This document shows positions 6,053 through 12,646 of a stretch of 12,646 nucleotides of DNA, piece after piece. The stretch is from Desulfuromonadaceae bacterium (GTDB taxonomy: Bacteria > Desulfobacterota > Desulfuromonadia > Geobacterales > Pseudopelobacteraceae), in the NCBI GenBank assembly GCA_028686145.1, contig JAQUCQ010000054.1:1-12646 (forward strand), read 5' to 3'. How positions within the stretch are numbered: position 1 is the first letter of the stretch; the number at the start of each line of letters is the position of its first letter. The notes beneath the pieces were generated by a model. That model was not told the origin of the DNA, searched no databases, and saw nothing but the letters and a program-made list of their open reading frames with translations. The translations under genes were made by a program, and so were the position numbers.

Positions 6053-7702
6053 TTAAAGAACAACGGAAGCGATATATTCTTCAGGCGAAACAGAGCCTGC
6101 CATCAGGAGTCGTCGCCCCTCATCAGACAGGCCGTGGTAGCCGATCGTCCCGAGGTAATTCTCCAGAGTGGAGACATCGCTGGATTGTTCGAAAATGCGC
6201 AGGAACTCATCGGTAAAGATCAGAATATCGGTCAGAAATTTTCTCGAACTGAAACCGCTATGGCCACACTCATCACATCCCGTTGTACGGTAAAATGATG
6301 AAGGGCATTCGAGAAGATCCATCGCTGCCAGTTCCTCTGCTGGAGGAGCATAGACCGTCAGGCATCCCGGGCAGAGTAGCTGAATGCCTTTGAACGAAAC
6401 GAGTCCATTGACGAAAATCGGGAGGAAATAGTTCTGTTTCTGATACAGCAACAGCTGGTGCAGGACGTTGCGTGTGCCACGGATTTCCAATCCGGCCAGG
6501 ATCAGTTTACCGCGCATGGCCGCCCGGCAGGCGGCTGTAAAAGGCATTCCTTCGGTAGCATCTTCAATTACGAGAATATCGGGAGCATGATCGAGAGCGT
6601 TCATGATGGTGGCGGCCCGTGCGGTTTCGTCGCGGGGAAGAAGAATGCGGGGAAAGCGCTTGCTTGTTTGCCCCGGTCCTTCTCCCAGAATAATGACATT
6701 TTTACCGGTGGTATCAATCTCTTCCAGCATAAGATCGATAAAACGGTTGCGTTCTTGCGTGTTTCGAGAAGCAAAAAAAGTGATGCCCTGTTTACTCCGG
6801 GATAACTGGATAAAATCAGCTTCCTGGCCGGCGGGAAGATGAAGATCGGCAAGCCGGTTCGGAACTCCGGCGGATTGATGCGGCCGGATGGTGATGTACT
6901 CTCCTCCATATCCGCTCATTGCGGCAACTTGGAACGTAAGCGGATGGGAGCGGTAGCTGAATGTCAGGAGCCCGCCGGAATGTGGTTCGCCGGATGTTAT
7001 ACTGCCGATGCTTTTGCGGATCTCGCGGATGACGTCAGGGTAATAGGTGTCGTTAAACGACCCAACAAGGTGTGAAATACCACCTCGTCTGCCGCTGATC
7101 GTCACGATGTCTCCCATTGGTTGCAGGGAGAGCGAAGAAAGCCGATTTTGCAGAATAAAAATCAGCAGGTAGTCAAGCAGCTTACCTCCGCTCAGGTCAT
7201 TGTTAATGACCTCCAGAATTTTTTCGGAAAAGGCGCTTGAAGTAAACCCCAACTGTTCATGAATGTTACTGCCGTAGCATGCTTCGATCATTTCACGAAT
7301 TTCACGGATTAAAGCTACCGAGATATTGACCTGGCAACCGGATACCTGTTCGACTGCTGCAATGGCAGACTTGTTGAGCGGGTCAGAGATGGCGATGCTC
7401 AATTCACTTCCGGCTTTTATGAGCGGAATCAGGTTGAACTTTCTCGCCGTTGCGGCCGGGACAAGCCGTACCGCATCCGGGTCGATCATGTCGGCTTTGA
7501 GACGAATATACGGGAGGTCCAGCTGATTGGAAAGAGCCCAGTCAATATCCTCTTGCGTGACAACCCCAAGGCTGATCAACGCTTCACCGAAGCGCGCCCC
7601 GGTCCTCCCCTGTTCTTCCAGGGCTGCTGTAATGTCGTTGTCACTGATGATGTTACAGGCGGAAAGAATTGCGCCCATGGACCCCTTTTTCTGTTCTGAC
7701 AT
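6053..7702 (-). CDS. GspE/PilB-like protein with MshEN domain and degenerate ATPase (probable pseudo-ATPase)
   Basis: This 549-residue protein has the layout of a type II secretion / type IV pilus assembly ATPase. The N-terminal MshEN (GspE-N) domain contains two 24-residue units at 8-31 and 37-60, of the kind that binds cyclic di-GMP in MshE. Residues about 160-300 resemble the second N-terminal domain, and the rest the ATPase core. The tetracysteine metal site is intact: C444, C447, C476, C479. The nucleotide motifs are not. The Walker A position reads ASRNTQERN (311-319), Walker B reads PDILVIEDATE (374-384) with no GE, and the Asp and His boxes are lost (GLEIRGT replaces the TLHT region). 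It is open along its full length, so it is a maintained protein rather than a pseudogene. The ATG at 7702 follows GGAGG by six bases. It lies between dnaB and pilT. A regulatory or structural role is inferred. Confidence 0.8.
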   Translation of the reverse strand: MSEQKKGSMGAILSACNIISDNDITAALEEQGRTGARFGEALISLGVVTQEDIDWALSNQLDLPYIRLKADMIDPDAVRLVPAATARKFNLIPLIKAGSELSIAISDPLNKSAIAAVEQVSGCQVNISVALIREIREMIEACYGSNIHEQLGFTSSAFSEKILEVINNDLSGGKLLDYLLIFILQNRLSSLSLQPMGDIVTISGRRGGISHLVGSFNDTYYPDVIREIRKSIGSITSGEPHSGGLLTFSYRSHPLTFQVAAMSGYGGEYITIRPHQSAGVPNRLADLHLPAGQEADFIQLSRSKQGITFFASRNTQERNRFIDLMLEEIDTTGKNVIILGEGPGQTSKRFPRILLPRDETARAATIMNALDHAPDILVIEDATEGMPFTAACRAAMRGKLILAGLEIRGTRNVLHQLLLYQKQNYFLPIFVNGLVSFKGIQLLCPGCLTVYAPPAEELAAMDLLECPSSFYRTTGCDECGHSGFSSRKFLTDILIFTDEFLRIFEQSSDVSTLENYLGTIGYHGLSDEGRRLLMAGSVSPEEYIASVVL

Positions 7703-7740
7703 GTCAGGCCTCCAAAGTTGGATACATCAATGTAATGAAG

Positions 7741-9102
7741 CTATTCACTACGGTCACTCAGGTTCTCAAAACGGGTATGCTCGCCAAAAAAAGCCAGGCT
7801 GACGGTGCCGATCGCGCCGTTACGCTGCTTGCCGATAATCAGTTCGGCGTTGCGATCATGCCCCTGAGTGCATGAATTATCCCGTTTGCGGCACTGCTCG
7901 CAATAGACCGCCTCGCGATAGACAAACATGATCACGTCGGCATCCTGCTCGATAGCGCCCGATTCGCGCAGGTCGCTCATCATCGGGCGCTTGTCGGCAC
8001 GTTTTTCCAGCTCCCGGTTCAGCTGGGAGAGCGCCACAACCGGTACGCTCAGCTCTTTGGCCAGTGCTTTAAGGGACTGGGATATTTCTGAAATTTCCTG
8101 TTGTCGTGATTCGATGCGGGTGCCGGCTTTCATCAGTTGCAAATAGTCGACGATAATCAGGCCGATGTCATGTTCGCTTTTGAGGCGGCGTGCCTTGGAG
8201 CGCAGTTCCAGAACGCTGATGGCCGGAGTGTCATCAATAAATATTTTGGCATCATGAAGTATTCCAGCCGCCCTGGTCAGTCGTGGCCAGTCGCTGTCCT
8301 GGAAGTGTCCGGTGCGCATGCGTCCGAAGTCAACCCGGGCGATGGAGGCGAGAAAACGCATGACCAGATCTTCTTTGCCCATCTCCAGAGAGAATATGAC
8401 CGACGGGGTTTTCTTTTTGCTTTCGGCACTGGCGTGCTGGGCGATATTGAGCGCCAGGGTCGTTTTGCCCATGGATGGCCGGGCAGCGATGATGATCAAG
8501 TTGCCTGGCTGAAACCCGGCGGTCATCTGGTCGAGATCGACATAGCCGGTCGGTACGCCGGTGATGTGTTCTTTGCGATCATTGAGTGATTTGAGGATTT
8601 TGAATGCTTCTTTGATAAGCGGCTGGATCGGTACGTATTGCGGGCGTAGCTTGTTTTCACCGATTTCGTACAGATCCTTCTGGGCCTTGTCCAACAGTTC
8701 ATTGACATCCGTCTGATCTTCATAGCTGCGGGTGACGATCCCGGTGGCGATGCTGATCAGCTTGCGGTTTACCGACTTCTCTTTGACGATTTTGCAATAA
8801 TAGGTGATATTCGCCGCAGTCGGGACGTAATCGACCAGCATGAGCAGGTAAGCGGCGCCGCCGACCTCATCCAGTTCCCCTTTTTTTCGCAGTGTTTCTG
8901 TCAATGTCACCAGGTCGCATGGCTCGCGCCGGTCTGACAGCTGCATCATCGCCAGGAATATCTTACGATGAACTTCACGATAGAAATCTTCCGGAACGAT
9001 GCTTTCAAGTACCCGGTTGATGGCATCGTTGTCGATTAGAATACCACCCAGAATAGACATTTCTGCGTCCAGATTCTGGGGGGGGAGTTTCAGGTCGGTC
9101 AT
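7741..9102 (-). CDS. dnaB: Replicative DNA helicase DnaB
   Basis: DnaB is the hexameric helicase that unwinds DNA ahead of the replisome. This 453-residue protein starts with the usual PPQNLDAEMSILGG. The N-terminal domain covers about 10-110, and the RecA-like domain has Walker A ARPSMGKTT (207-215), catalytic E240 in SLEM, and Walker B LIIVDYLQL (315-323). SQLNRELEKR (359-368) and GKQRNG (424-429), which includes the arginine that reaches the neighbouring subunit, also match. Before GKQRNG there is an insertion with C401, C404, C411 and H415, a possible zinc knuckle. The ATG at 9102 is chosen since GAGGA lies about ten bases upstream and the preceding GTG (9123) would have almost no leader. 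Its own promoter is likely at 9132-9161. The GspE-like gene follows after 38 bases. Confidence 0.95.
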   Translation of the reverse strand: MTDLKLPPQNLDAEMSILGGILIDNDAINRVLESIVPEDFYREVHRKIFLAMMQLSDRREPCDLVTLTETLRKKGELDEVGGAAYLLMLVDYVPTAANITYYCKIVKEKSVNRKLISIATGIVTRSYEDQTDVNELLDKAQKDLYEIGENKLRPQYVPIQPLIKEAFKILKSLNDRKEHITGVPTGYVDLDQMTAGFQPGNLIIIAARPSMGKTTLALNIAQHASAESKKKTPSVIFSLEMGKEDLVMRFLASIARVDFGRMRTGHFQDSDWPRLTRAAGILHDAKIFIDDTPAISVLELRSKARRLKSEHDIGLIIVDYLQLMKAGTRIESRQQEISEISQSLKALAKELSVPVVALSQLNRELEKRADKRPMMSDLRESGAIEQDADVIMFVYREAVYCEQCRKRDNSCTQGHDRNAELIIGKQRNGAIGTVSLAFFGEHTRFENLSDRSE

Positions 9103-9131
9103 TAGTCTGTATTCCTCGTTCACCTAGTTAA

Positions 9132-9161
9132 ATTTTAAAAGAGGGGTAAATTCACCGACAA
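9132..9161 (-). promoter_or_regulatory. Candidate sigma-70 promoter for dnaB
   Basis: On the minus strand TTGTCG (9161-9156, four of six to the -35 consensus) is followed after 18 bases by TAAAAT (9137-9132, five of six to the -10). A start near 9125 gives a leader of about 23 bases to the ATG at 9102, with the ribosome site in between. It overlaps the weak terminator candidate at 9143-9181. Confidence 0.45.
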
Positions 9162-9181
9162 GGGTAAACATGCGTCACCCC
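9143..9181 (-). terminator. Weak terminator candidate after the hybrid kinase gene
   Basis: On the minus strand GGGGTGA (9181-9175) can pair with TTACCCC (9149-9143) as seven pairs, one of them G-U, followed by TCTTTT. The 25-base loop is long, so termination would be inefficient and some read-through into dnaB is possible. Confidence 0.3.
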
Positions 9182-9194
9182 CTGATTCTCTGCC

Positions 9195-11348
9195 TTACTT
9201 CAACGCCTCGCCAATGGCAGTGCAAAGTTCCTGGCGGAGGTAGGGCTTCTGTAGAAAGCCTTTTGCCCCGAGTTTTATAAGCTCGTCAACAGTTTCCTGC
9301 TGGTGAAAGCCGGATGAAATCAAAATCCGGATATCGGGATAGCTCTCCTTAAGCCGTACCAGTGTTTCTTTGCCTCCCATTTTGGGCATAAGCATATCCA
9401 TAATAATCAGAGAAATATCTTTTTTTTCTCTTTCATACACCTCCACTGCCTGTTCGCCGTCTTCTGCAAGATAGACCCGATACCCCAATCCTTCCAGTAG
9501 ATCCAGCCCCAAGTTGCGGAGTATCTCCTCATCGTCTACAAACAAGATGCCGCCTGAACCGCAAATTAGCTCTTCAGAGGAAATATCCAGCGCTTTTTTC
9601 TCACACGAGACCGGAAGATATAACTTAAAGATGGTGCCGGTGCCGGGCTCACTGAAGATGTTTATACAGCCATGGTGGTCTGTAATGCTGCCGTAGACGA
9701 CAGCTAATCCCAGGCCGGTACCTTTGCCAATCTCTTTTGTCGTAAAAAACGGCTCAAAAATATGCTGGAGGATTCCTTTCGATATCCCTGTGCCGGTATC
9801 AGATACCCCAATTTCGATATAGGAACCGGGAGAAATATCAAAGGTACTCGCCTCACAGTACCCGGAATCCAACTCAATATTGGCGGTGGAAAAGGTGATA
9901 ACGCCGCCGTCAGGCATGGCGTCACGGGCATTGACACCGAGATTGAGCAATGCATTCTGCAACAAAGTTGGATCGCCGATTACACAAATATTCTTGGCTG
10001 TCATCCGTGTTTTTAATATGATCTTTTTGTCAACGGTCCGCTCCAGCAGTGAAATAACTTCACGAATCATTGCATCGACACGGATTTGCACTGAGTTTTT
10101 TTTGCCTTTGCGGGAAAATGTCAGCAGTTGACCGGTCAGGTCGGCCGAACGGGTCGCCGCCTGTTGAATGTTGCCGAGCAGTTTCAATGCGGCTGAGTCA
10201 TCCCGAACATGATTCATCATAAGTTCGGCGGAGCCTAAAATTGCGGTTAACATATTGTTGAAGTCGTGAGCAATGCCGCCGGCAAGCTGTCCGATGACTT
10301 CCATTTTCTGCGTTTGCCGGATCTGATCCTCCATCCGCTTCTGCTCGGTGACATCCAGGGTCACCGTCAGTATGCAATTCTCATCGTTAAAATCCATGAG
10401 TGTGCTGTACAAAAGCACAGAGCGGCTTTCGCCATGGAAGGTTTTTATTTCGGTGGCAAATCCTGAAACGGTCTGCATTTCGCGAAGTTCTTTGAAAAAG
10501 AGCTCCCTTTCAACATTATCGCCCCACAGACCAAGCTCAATACCGTTTTTGCCGACAACAACATCATCCTTGTAACCGAAGGCGTCTTTGCAGGTGCGGT
10601 TGATCTTGCGGATTATTCCCTCGGGAAATGAAGAAACAACTATGGCCAGCGGCGATACATCAAAAAGAGTCTGGAGGCTGAGGTTCGATTCGTTTAACTT
10701 CTTCTGGGCGGTTTTGTATTCTTCGATCTGTACACGCAACATCTCTTCGGTTGCAACCAGCTGATCGCGCGTTTCAACAAGCTCCACGACCTGCGCGTGC
10801 AGAAGCCCCTCTGTCGTTTTCAGTGCGTTATTCCAGTTTTGAAGCTGCTCATTGTTTGTTTGCAGTTCTTCTGCAGAGTGACGTAATTCTGCCGTCCTCA
10901 ACTCCACCAGCTCCTCAAGATGGTTTCTATGCAGCTCAATCTCACGGCGCTGACGGTACAGTTCGGAAAAAATTCTGACCTTGCTTTGCAGAAACAGAGG
11001 TTCTATCGGCTTGGCAAGATAATCGACGGCTCCGGCATCATATCCTTTGAACTGGAGCTGAAGATCCTCCATGCCGGCAGTGACGAAGATGATTGGGATA
11101 TGTCTTGTTTTCGGATTTGTCCGCATCAGCTGGGCCGTTTCGAAACCATCCATTCCCGGCATCTGCACATCCAGCAGCACCAGGGCAAAGTCCTGCTTGA
11201 GCGTCAGGCGAAGGGCCTCATTTCCTGAGGATGCTTTGACGAGCTCGTAACCCTGGTTGCCGAGAAGGCCTTCCAGCGACAGGAGGTTTGCCGGCCGGTC
11301 ATCGACTAACAGGATCGGAATGGTGTTGGGTGGTGCGGTAAAATTCAT
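9195..11348 (-). CDS. Hybrid histidine kinase: receiver, PAS, kinase, receiver
   Basis: This 717-residue soluble sensor kinase has no membrane segment. An N-terminal receiver spans about 11-127, with acidic pair D16/D17, phospho-acceptor D60 and K113. A coiled-coil linker follows (about 128-225), then a PAS domain (about 226-340). The HisKA domain has phospho-acceptor H361 in AHDFNN. The ATP-binding domain has N473 (N box), DTGTG (517-521, G1), FEPFFTTK (531-538, F box) and GTGLGL (543-548, G2). A C-terminal receiver (about 600-717) has D651 and K701. All key phosphorelay residues are present. The start ATG at 11348 overlaps the cheB stop by four bases (ATGA) and has GAGG just upstream, so the pair is translationally coupled. 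The signal and the downstream target are not visible. No DNA-binding or diguanylate cyclase output domain is present. Confidence 0.92.
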   Translation of the reverse strand: MNFTAPPNTIPILLVDDRPANLLSLEGLLGNQGYELVKASSGNEALRLTLKQDFALVLLDVQMPGMDGFETAQLMRTNPKTRHIPIIFVTAGMEDLQLQFKGYDAGAVDYLAKPIEPLFLQSKVRIFSELYRQRREIELHRNHLEELVELRTAELRHSAEELQTNNEQLQNWNNALKTTEGLLHAQVVELVETRDQLVATEEMLRVQIEEYKTAQKKLNESNLSLQTLFDVSPLAIVVSSFPEGIIRKINRTCKDAFGYKDDVVVGKNGIELGLWGDNVERELFFKELREMQTVSGFATEIKTFHGESRSVLLYSTLMDFNDENCILTVTLDVTEQKRMEDQIRQTQKMEVIGQLAGGIAHDFNNMLTAILGSAELMMNHVRDDSAALKLLGNIQQAATRSADLTGQLLTFSRKGKKNSVQIRVDAMIREVISLLERTVDKKIILKTRMTAKNICVIGDPTLLQNALLNLGVNARDAMPDGGVITFSTANIELDSGYCEASTFDISPGSYIEIGVSDTGTGISKGILQHIFEPFFTTKEIGKGTGLGLAVVYGSITDHHGCINIFSEPGTGTIFKLYLPVSCEKKALDISSEELICGSGGILFVDDEEILRNLGLDLLEGLGYRVYLAEDGEQAVEVYEREKKDISLIIMDMLMPKMGGKETLVRLKESYPDIRILISSGFHQQETVDELIKLGAKGFLQKPYLRQELCTAIGEALK

Positions 11349-11935
11349 GGCTGCCTCTGTATGAGCCTCGTCAAAAGAGTTGGAATTTCCTTCAAGCTTA
11401 CCACATGATCAACTTTCACCAATTGCAGTGCATTTCGTGGCATGTCATCCATCTCGGCGTCAGCAGGATCCTGGACGATGGTTATTCCGCCACGGTTTTT
11501 TATTTTTAACAGACCGTTGCTGCCGTCGTTTCCGGCTCCGGTCATAATCACTCCGATCAGCGCCGGGCCGTAAACTTCCGCTGCCGACTCGAAGAGTACA
11601 TCCACCGAAGGTCGGGCAAAATTTACCGGTGGATCGATGGAGAGTGCTAAACGGTGCTCTCGTTCCACCAGCAGGTGGTAATTCGCCGGAGCCAGATAGA
11701 CTGTGCCGGACGTTATGGTCTCCATCTCATCGGCTTCTTTTATCCGAATTGCACTGAGCGTGTCCAGCAATACCGCCAGGCTGTCGTCAGAATCCGGAGT
11801 AATATGGGTAACGACGAGTACCGGGATCGGGAAGTCGGGTGCTAATGCTCCCAGTATGAACTTGAGCGCCGCAACGCCGCCGGTCGAAACTCCGATGACA
11901 ACAGCCTTAAAATGTCCTCCACGGCTATGTGACAT
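11345..11935 (-). CDS. cheB: CheB-type protein-glutamate methylesterase, catalytic domain only
   Basis: CheB removes methyl groups from glutamates of chemoreceptors, and deamidates glutamines, reversing CheR. This 196-residue protein is only the C-terminal esterase domain. The catalytic triad is visible: S17 in GVSTGG (15-20), H44 in VTHITPD (42-48) and D137 in TGAGNDG (132-138). The closing signature around DDMPRNAL (163-170) is also present. The N-terminal receiver of classical CheB, which holds the esterase inactive until phosphorylated, is missing, and the sequence begins straight at the esterase fold. Activity may therefore be constitutive or controlled by another protein; the adjacent hybrid kinase with two receivers is an obvious candidate, but this is inference. 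The ATG at 11935 overlaps the end of cheR by 11 bases. Confidence 0.9.
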   Translation of the reverse strand: MSHSRGGHFKAVVIGVSTGGVAALKFILGALAPDFPIPVLVVTHITPDSDDSLAVLLDTLSAIRIKEADEMETITSGTVYLAPANYHLLVEREHRLALSIDPPVNFARPSVDVLFESAAEVYGPALIGVIMTGAGNDGSNGLLKIKNRGGITIVQDPADAEMDDMPRNALQLVKVDHVVSLKEIPTLLTRLIQRQP

Positions 11936-12646
11936 ACCGTTTCCGATAAATCTGCATCCGGGGGGTTATTGCCTCATACCGGTCCGAGATGCGGCGGTGG
12001 TTCAGGCTCTCTTTCGTGCCGAGACACAGAAAACCCCCTGGTGCCAGGCTGCTGTCAAAAAGTCCCAATACCCGCTCCTTAAGCGCCTGCTTGAAATAAA
12101 TCATGACGTTGCGGCATAAAATCAGGTTCATTTCGCCAAAGTCGGCATCTACGGCCAGATTATGCGCTGCAAAGACAATATTCTCCCGCAGTGAGGCGTT
12201 CAGGATAGCTCGATCGTACCTCGCCGTGTAGTAGTCGGAGAAGGAACCTGTGCCATCCGCTTGCTGATAACTTCTGGTGAAGCGTTGCAGCTCCTGCAGC
12301 GGATAGATACCCTCCTGCGCCGTACGGATCACCTCTTCGTTGATATCGGTGGCATAAATCCGGAAGCGCCCTTTCAAACCCTCTTCCTCGAGGAGTATTG
12401 CCATTGAATAGGCTTCTTCTCCGGAGGCGCACCCGGCATGCCATATCTTCACAAAAGGGTAGGTCTTCAGATGCGGTACTACCAGTTCCCTGATGGCCTT
12501 GAAGAAGGCGGGATCACGGAACATCTCCGATACATTAACCGTTATTCCTCGCAGTAGGGTAGCGAATAACTCGCGATCTCGCAACAATGATGACTGGGCA
12601 AGCGACAGGGTGGCAAAGCCTGATCCGGAAAGCCATTGGAGCAGCC
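11925..12646 (-). CDS. cheR: CheR-type protein-glutamate O-methyltransferase, 5' end off the window
   Basis: CheR uses S-adenosylmethionine to methylate glutamates on chemoreceptors. About 240 codons are visible and the frame is open to the right edge, so the true start lies outside. The end of the N-terminal helical domain is followed by NVSEMFRDPAFF, the typical CheR junction. The SAM-binding motif is AGCASGEEAYS, then ATDIN, and near the end LILCRNVMIYF and PGGFLCLGTKESL. All are standard for the family. No TPR or receiver domain follows. It overlaps cheB by 11 bases, so the two opposing enzymes are made together. No receptor, CheA or CheW gene is beside it, so the methylated partner is unknown; it may be a receptor elsewhere or a sensor kinase encoded to the right. 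Confidence 0.9.
   Translation of the reverse strand, partial: LLQWLSGSGFATLSLAQSSLLRDRELFATLLRGITVNVSEMFRDPAFFKAIRELVVPHLKTYPFVKIWHAGCASGEEAYSMAILLEEEGLKGRFRIYATDINEEVIRTAQEGIYPLQELQRFTRSYQQADGTGSFSDYYTARYDRAILNASLRENIVFAAHNLAVDADFGEMNLILCRNVMIYFKQALKERVLGLFDSSLAPGGFLCLGTKESLNHRRISDRYEAITPRMQIYRKRYVT

Noticed and set aside
8137..8589. 150-codon open frame on the plus strand inside dnaB
   Set aside because: It is antisense to conserved helicase motifs and shows no family features; it is a shadow of the dnaB reading frame.
9103..9123. GTG at 9123 as dnaB start
   Set aside because: It would lie at the very start of a transcript from the likely promoter and lacks a ribosome site; ATG 9102 has GAGGA upstream and gives the usual DnaB N-terminus.
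11925..12587. TTG at 12587 as a complete cheR start
   Set aside because: The frame stays open to the window edge and a start here would cut off the N-terminal helical domain, so cheR is treated as partial.

Overview
All thirteen genes in this window lie on the minus strand, so transcription runs from right to left. Moderate GC content, many phosphorelay proteins, and dnaB next to type IV pilus ATPase genes suggest a Geobacter-like member of the Desulfuromonadia (Desulfobacterota, formerly Deltaproteobacteria). This placement is inferred from gene content and protein style, not from a database match. No tRNA, rRNA, CRISPR array, insertion sequence or phage gene was seen.

Right block (12646 to 9195): a signalling operon with tightly overlapping genes. 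It holds cheR (5' end off the window), a cheB that is only the methylesterase domain, and a 717-residue hybrid histidine kinase with a receiver at each end. No receptor, CheA or CheW gene lies beside them here.

Central block (9161 to 3596): the replicative helicase dnaB has its own candidate promoter and a CxxC-x6-CxxxH knuckle near its C-terminus. It is followed by a GspE/PilB-like protein whose nucleotide-binding motifs are all degraded although the MshEN domain and the tetracysteine motif remain. Then come pilT with an intact ATPase, moaC (GTGA overlap with pilT) and a membrane fatty-acid hydroxylase/sterol desaturase family protein. A strong terminator hairpin follows.

Left block (3587 to 1): rhlE, a DEAD-box RNA helicase, has a good sigma-70-like promoter, but the terminator hairpin lies between that promoter and its start codon, inside a second inverted repeat. 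A terminator follows rhlE. Next is a small operon of rhodanese, J-domain protein and SAM methyltransferase. A 315-base stretch without a credible gene comes next. Last is the N-terminal part of a membrane sensor protein that runs off the left edge, with a perfect 7-bp inverted repeat just upstream of its start.

The main items for a second look are the apparently dead pilus-type ATPase paired with pilT, the putative zinc knuckle in DnaB, and the rhlE leader. Most other genes look like ordinary family members.
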